Assembly (NCBI GenBank): GCA_900754605.1
Contig: CAAEDK010000092.1
Location: 1-22,309, forward strand
Reading direction: 5' to 3'
Source: an uncultured Oscillospiraceae bacterium
GTDB taxonomy: Bacteria; Bacillota_A; Clostridia; Oscillospirales; Oscillospiraceae
DNA length: 22,309 bases
The stretch's first letter is position 1. Every line of letters begins with the position of its first letter. Under the pieces are notes generated by a model. The model saw only the letters and a list, made by a program, of their open reading frames with translations. It had not been told where the DNA came from and did not search any database. The translations under genes were made by a program, and so were the position numbers. Shown here one piece after another: positions 21,399 to 22,309 of the stretch.

Positions 21399-22271
21399 TT
21401 GTTAAGAACCAGGAAAAAGGAAGAAACGCTCCCTGTTAATGAAGCGTTGCTGAATGTCATTACCCCGATGGGGCTGGAAATCAAGCGGAACAGCCTTATG
21501 ATCGGTGAGAATATGGGAAAGGTCTACGGTGCGGTTCGTTATCCGCAAAAGGTGGAGATGGGCTGGCTCTCCAAAATCACGAACATCCCCAGCACCATTG
21601 TGTCGGTGGGGATCACCCCGATTGATAACAGCACCCTGATCTCCGCCCTCTCCAAGAGCATTGTCCAGCAGCGGGGCGCCGCCGACAGCGCCAAAGACCC
21701 GCTGACCCGTCAGCGGGCGGAAAAAGCCGCCGAGGACGGGGAGCATATCATGCAGAAGATCGACCAGGAGGGCGAAACCGTCGCCATGATGTCGCTCACG
21801 GTGATGCCGGTGGCGCAGGACGAGGCGGCCTTCTCCAAAATCTGCCGCCGTGTGGAGAGCGCGTTCAGCGTTCAGAAATGCAAGGTCCGCACCCTTGCCA
21901 ATCTGCAAAAGGAGGGGTTTCAGAGCATTTCGCCCACTTATCCCGCCAACGGGACGGTGGACAGCATTGTTTCCCGTATCATCCCCATGAGTACCTTTGT
22001 GGGCGGTTTCCCCTTCGCAAGCTCCGGTTACAGCGACGGCCGGGGCTATTATTTTGCCAAGGACAGCAGTGGCGGGCTGGTGATTCTGGACCCCTGGACA
22101 CGCGGGAACGACCGCACCAACAGCAGCTTCGTTGTCATGGGCGTGGCCGGTATCGGCAAAAGCACCGTGGTCAAGCACATCATGCTCTCGGAGTACATGA
22201 AGGGAACCAAAATCCTGTGTATCGACCCGGAATCCGAAGTGCGACACGAGGTCGCGCAACAAATTGCCTAA
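21399..22271 (+). CDS. virB4: VirB4-type conjugation ATPase, interrupted at 22239
   Basis: Starts at TTG 21399 with GGAGGTG at 21387-21393. The first 280 residues, to GAA 22236-22238, are the N-terminal part of VirB4: LPVNEALLNVITPMG, VRYPQKVEMGWLSKITNIPS, DPLTRQRAEKAAEDGE, FVGGFPFASSG, then Walker A GVAGIGKS (248-255) and KILCIDPESE. In homologues the next residues are usually Y plus a Leu/Asn-rich ATPase stretch. Here the frame instead reads VRHEVAQQIA and stops at 22269-22271, because the sequence changes to GTGCGAC... at 22239, the likely start of a group II intron. The rest of virB4 should lie past the window. If the intron splices, a normal protein is made. Confidence 0.9.
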   Translation: MLRTRKKEETLPVNEALLNVITPMGLEIKRNSLMIGENMGKVYGAVRYPQKVEMGWLSKITNIPSTIVSVGITPIDNSTLISALSKSIVQQRGAADSAKDPLTRQRAEKAAEDGEHIMQKIDQEGETVAMMSLTVMPVAQDEAAFSKICRRVESAFSVQKCKVRTLANLQKEGFQSISPTYPANGTVDSIVSRIIPMSTFVGGFPFASSGYSDGRGYYFAKDSSGGLVILDPWTRGNDRTNSSFVVMGVAGIGKSTVVKHIMLSEYMKGTKILCIDPESEVRHEVAQQIA

Positions 22272-22309
22272 GAAGCTACCCTATCCATTTGGGGTAATCC
22301 TACCACAGC
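22239..22309 (+). mobile_element. Probable 5' end of a group II intron in virB4
   Basis: The coding match to VirB4 stops exactly at GAA 22236-22238. The next bases, GTGCGAC, fit the conserved 5' GUGYG of bacterial group II introns. GTGCGAC (22239-22245) pairs with GTCGCGC (22251-22257) around an ACGAG loop, like the short first stem of domain I in such introns. The last 50 bases of the window are non-coding in the virB4 frame. The catalytic domains V/VI and any reverse transcriptase would be downstream, outside the window, so this call is inference from the 5' end only. Confidence 0.6.

Overview
The window looks like the interior of an integrative and conjugative element from a GC-rich Clostridia host. 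An Oscillospiraceae/Flavonifractor-like host fits the protein styles, but this is inference. All genes lie on the + strand and are packed head to tail with 1-11 nt overlaps, strong AGGAGG-type ribosome sites and very many TTG starts. There is no rRNA, tRNA or CRISPR. No stretch over 300 bases lacks a gene; the longest spacers are about 140-150 bases.

Layout. (1) 1-2371: five small accessory genes, mostly hypothetical, the last with a DUF4406/DUF7768-like domain. (2) 2368-6906: type IV secretion (T4SS) core, comprising a VirD4 coupling protein split into a membrane-anchor gene and an ATPase gene, a VirB2-like subunit, a DUF6133 pilin-like protein, a SpoVG-family protein, a VirB6/TrbL-like channel protein, a small membrane protein and a PrgI/VirB3-like protein. 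(3) 6906-9641: a frameshifted DUF3849 gene, a complete C5 cytosine methyltransferase with a second plausible gene in another frame inside it, a 31-aa membrane peptide and a DUF3848 protein. (4) 9638-18910: a Tad/Flp type IV pilus module, namely prepilin peptidase, CpaB, TadZ-like ATPase, CpaF/TadA, TadB, an inserted XF1762-family gene, TadC, DUF4320 and TadE-like pseudopilins, a DUF6550 protein with its own promoters and terminator, and a large secreted protein. (5) 18907-22309: a DUF3846 protein, an acidic hypothetical protein, a conserved T4SS component, a PAPS-reductase-like enzyme, and VirB4. VirB4 is broken near the window end by what looks like the 5' end of a group II intron.

Reading of the whole: the PrgI-like protein, the 232-aa T4SS protein and VirB4 usually form one run in this type of element. 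Here about 13 kb of pilus, methyltransferase and anti-restriction-style cargo sits inside that run. The pilus genes could make a surface fibre or attachment organelle that works with the conjugation channel, with the prepilin peptidase processing the three pilin-like proteins. The most unusual signals are the overlapping reading frames in the methyltransferase (7541-7984), the Tad module nested in the T4SS operon, the intron-like break in virB4, and the in-frame stop that splits virD4.
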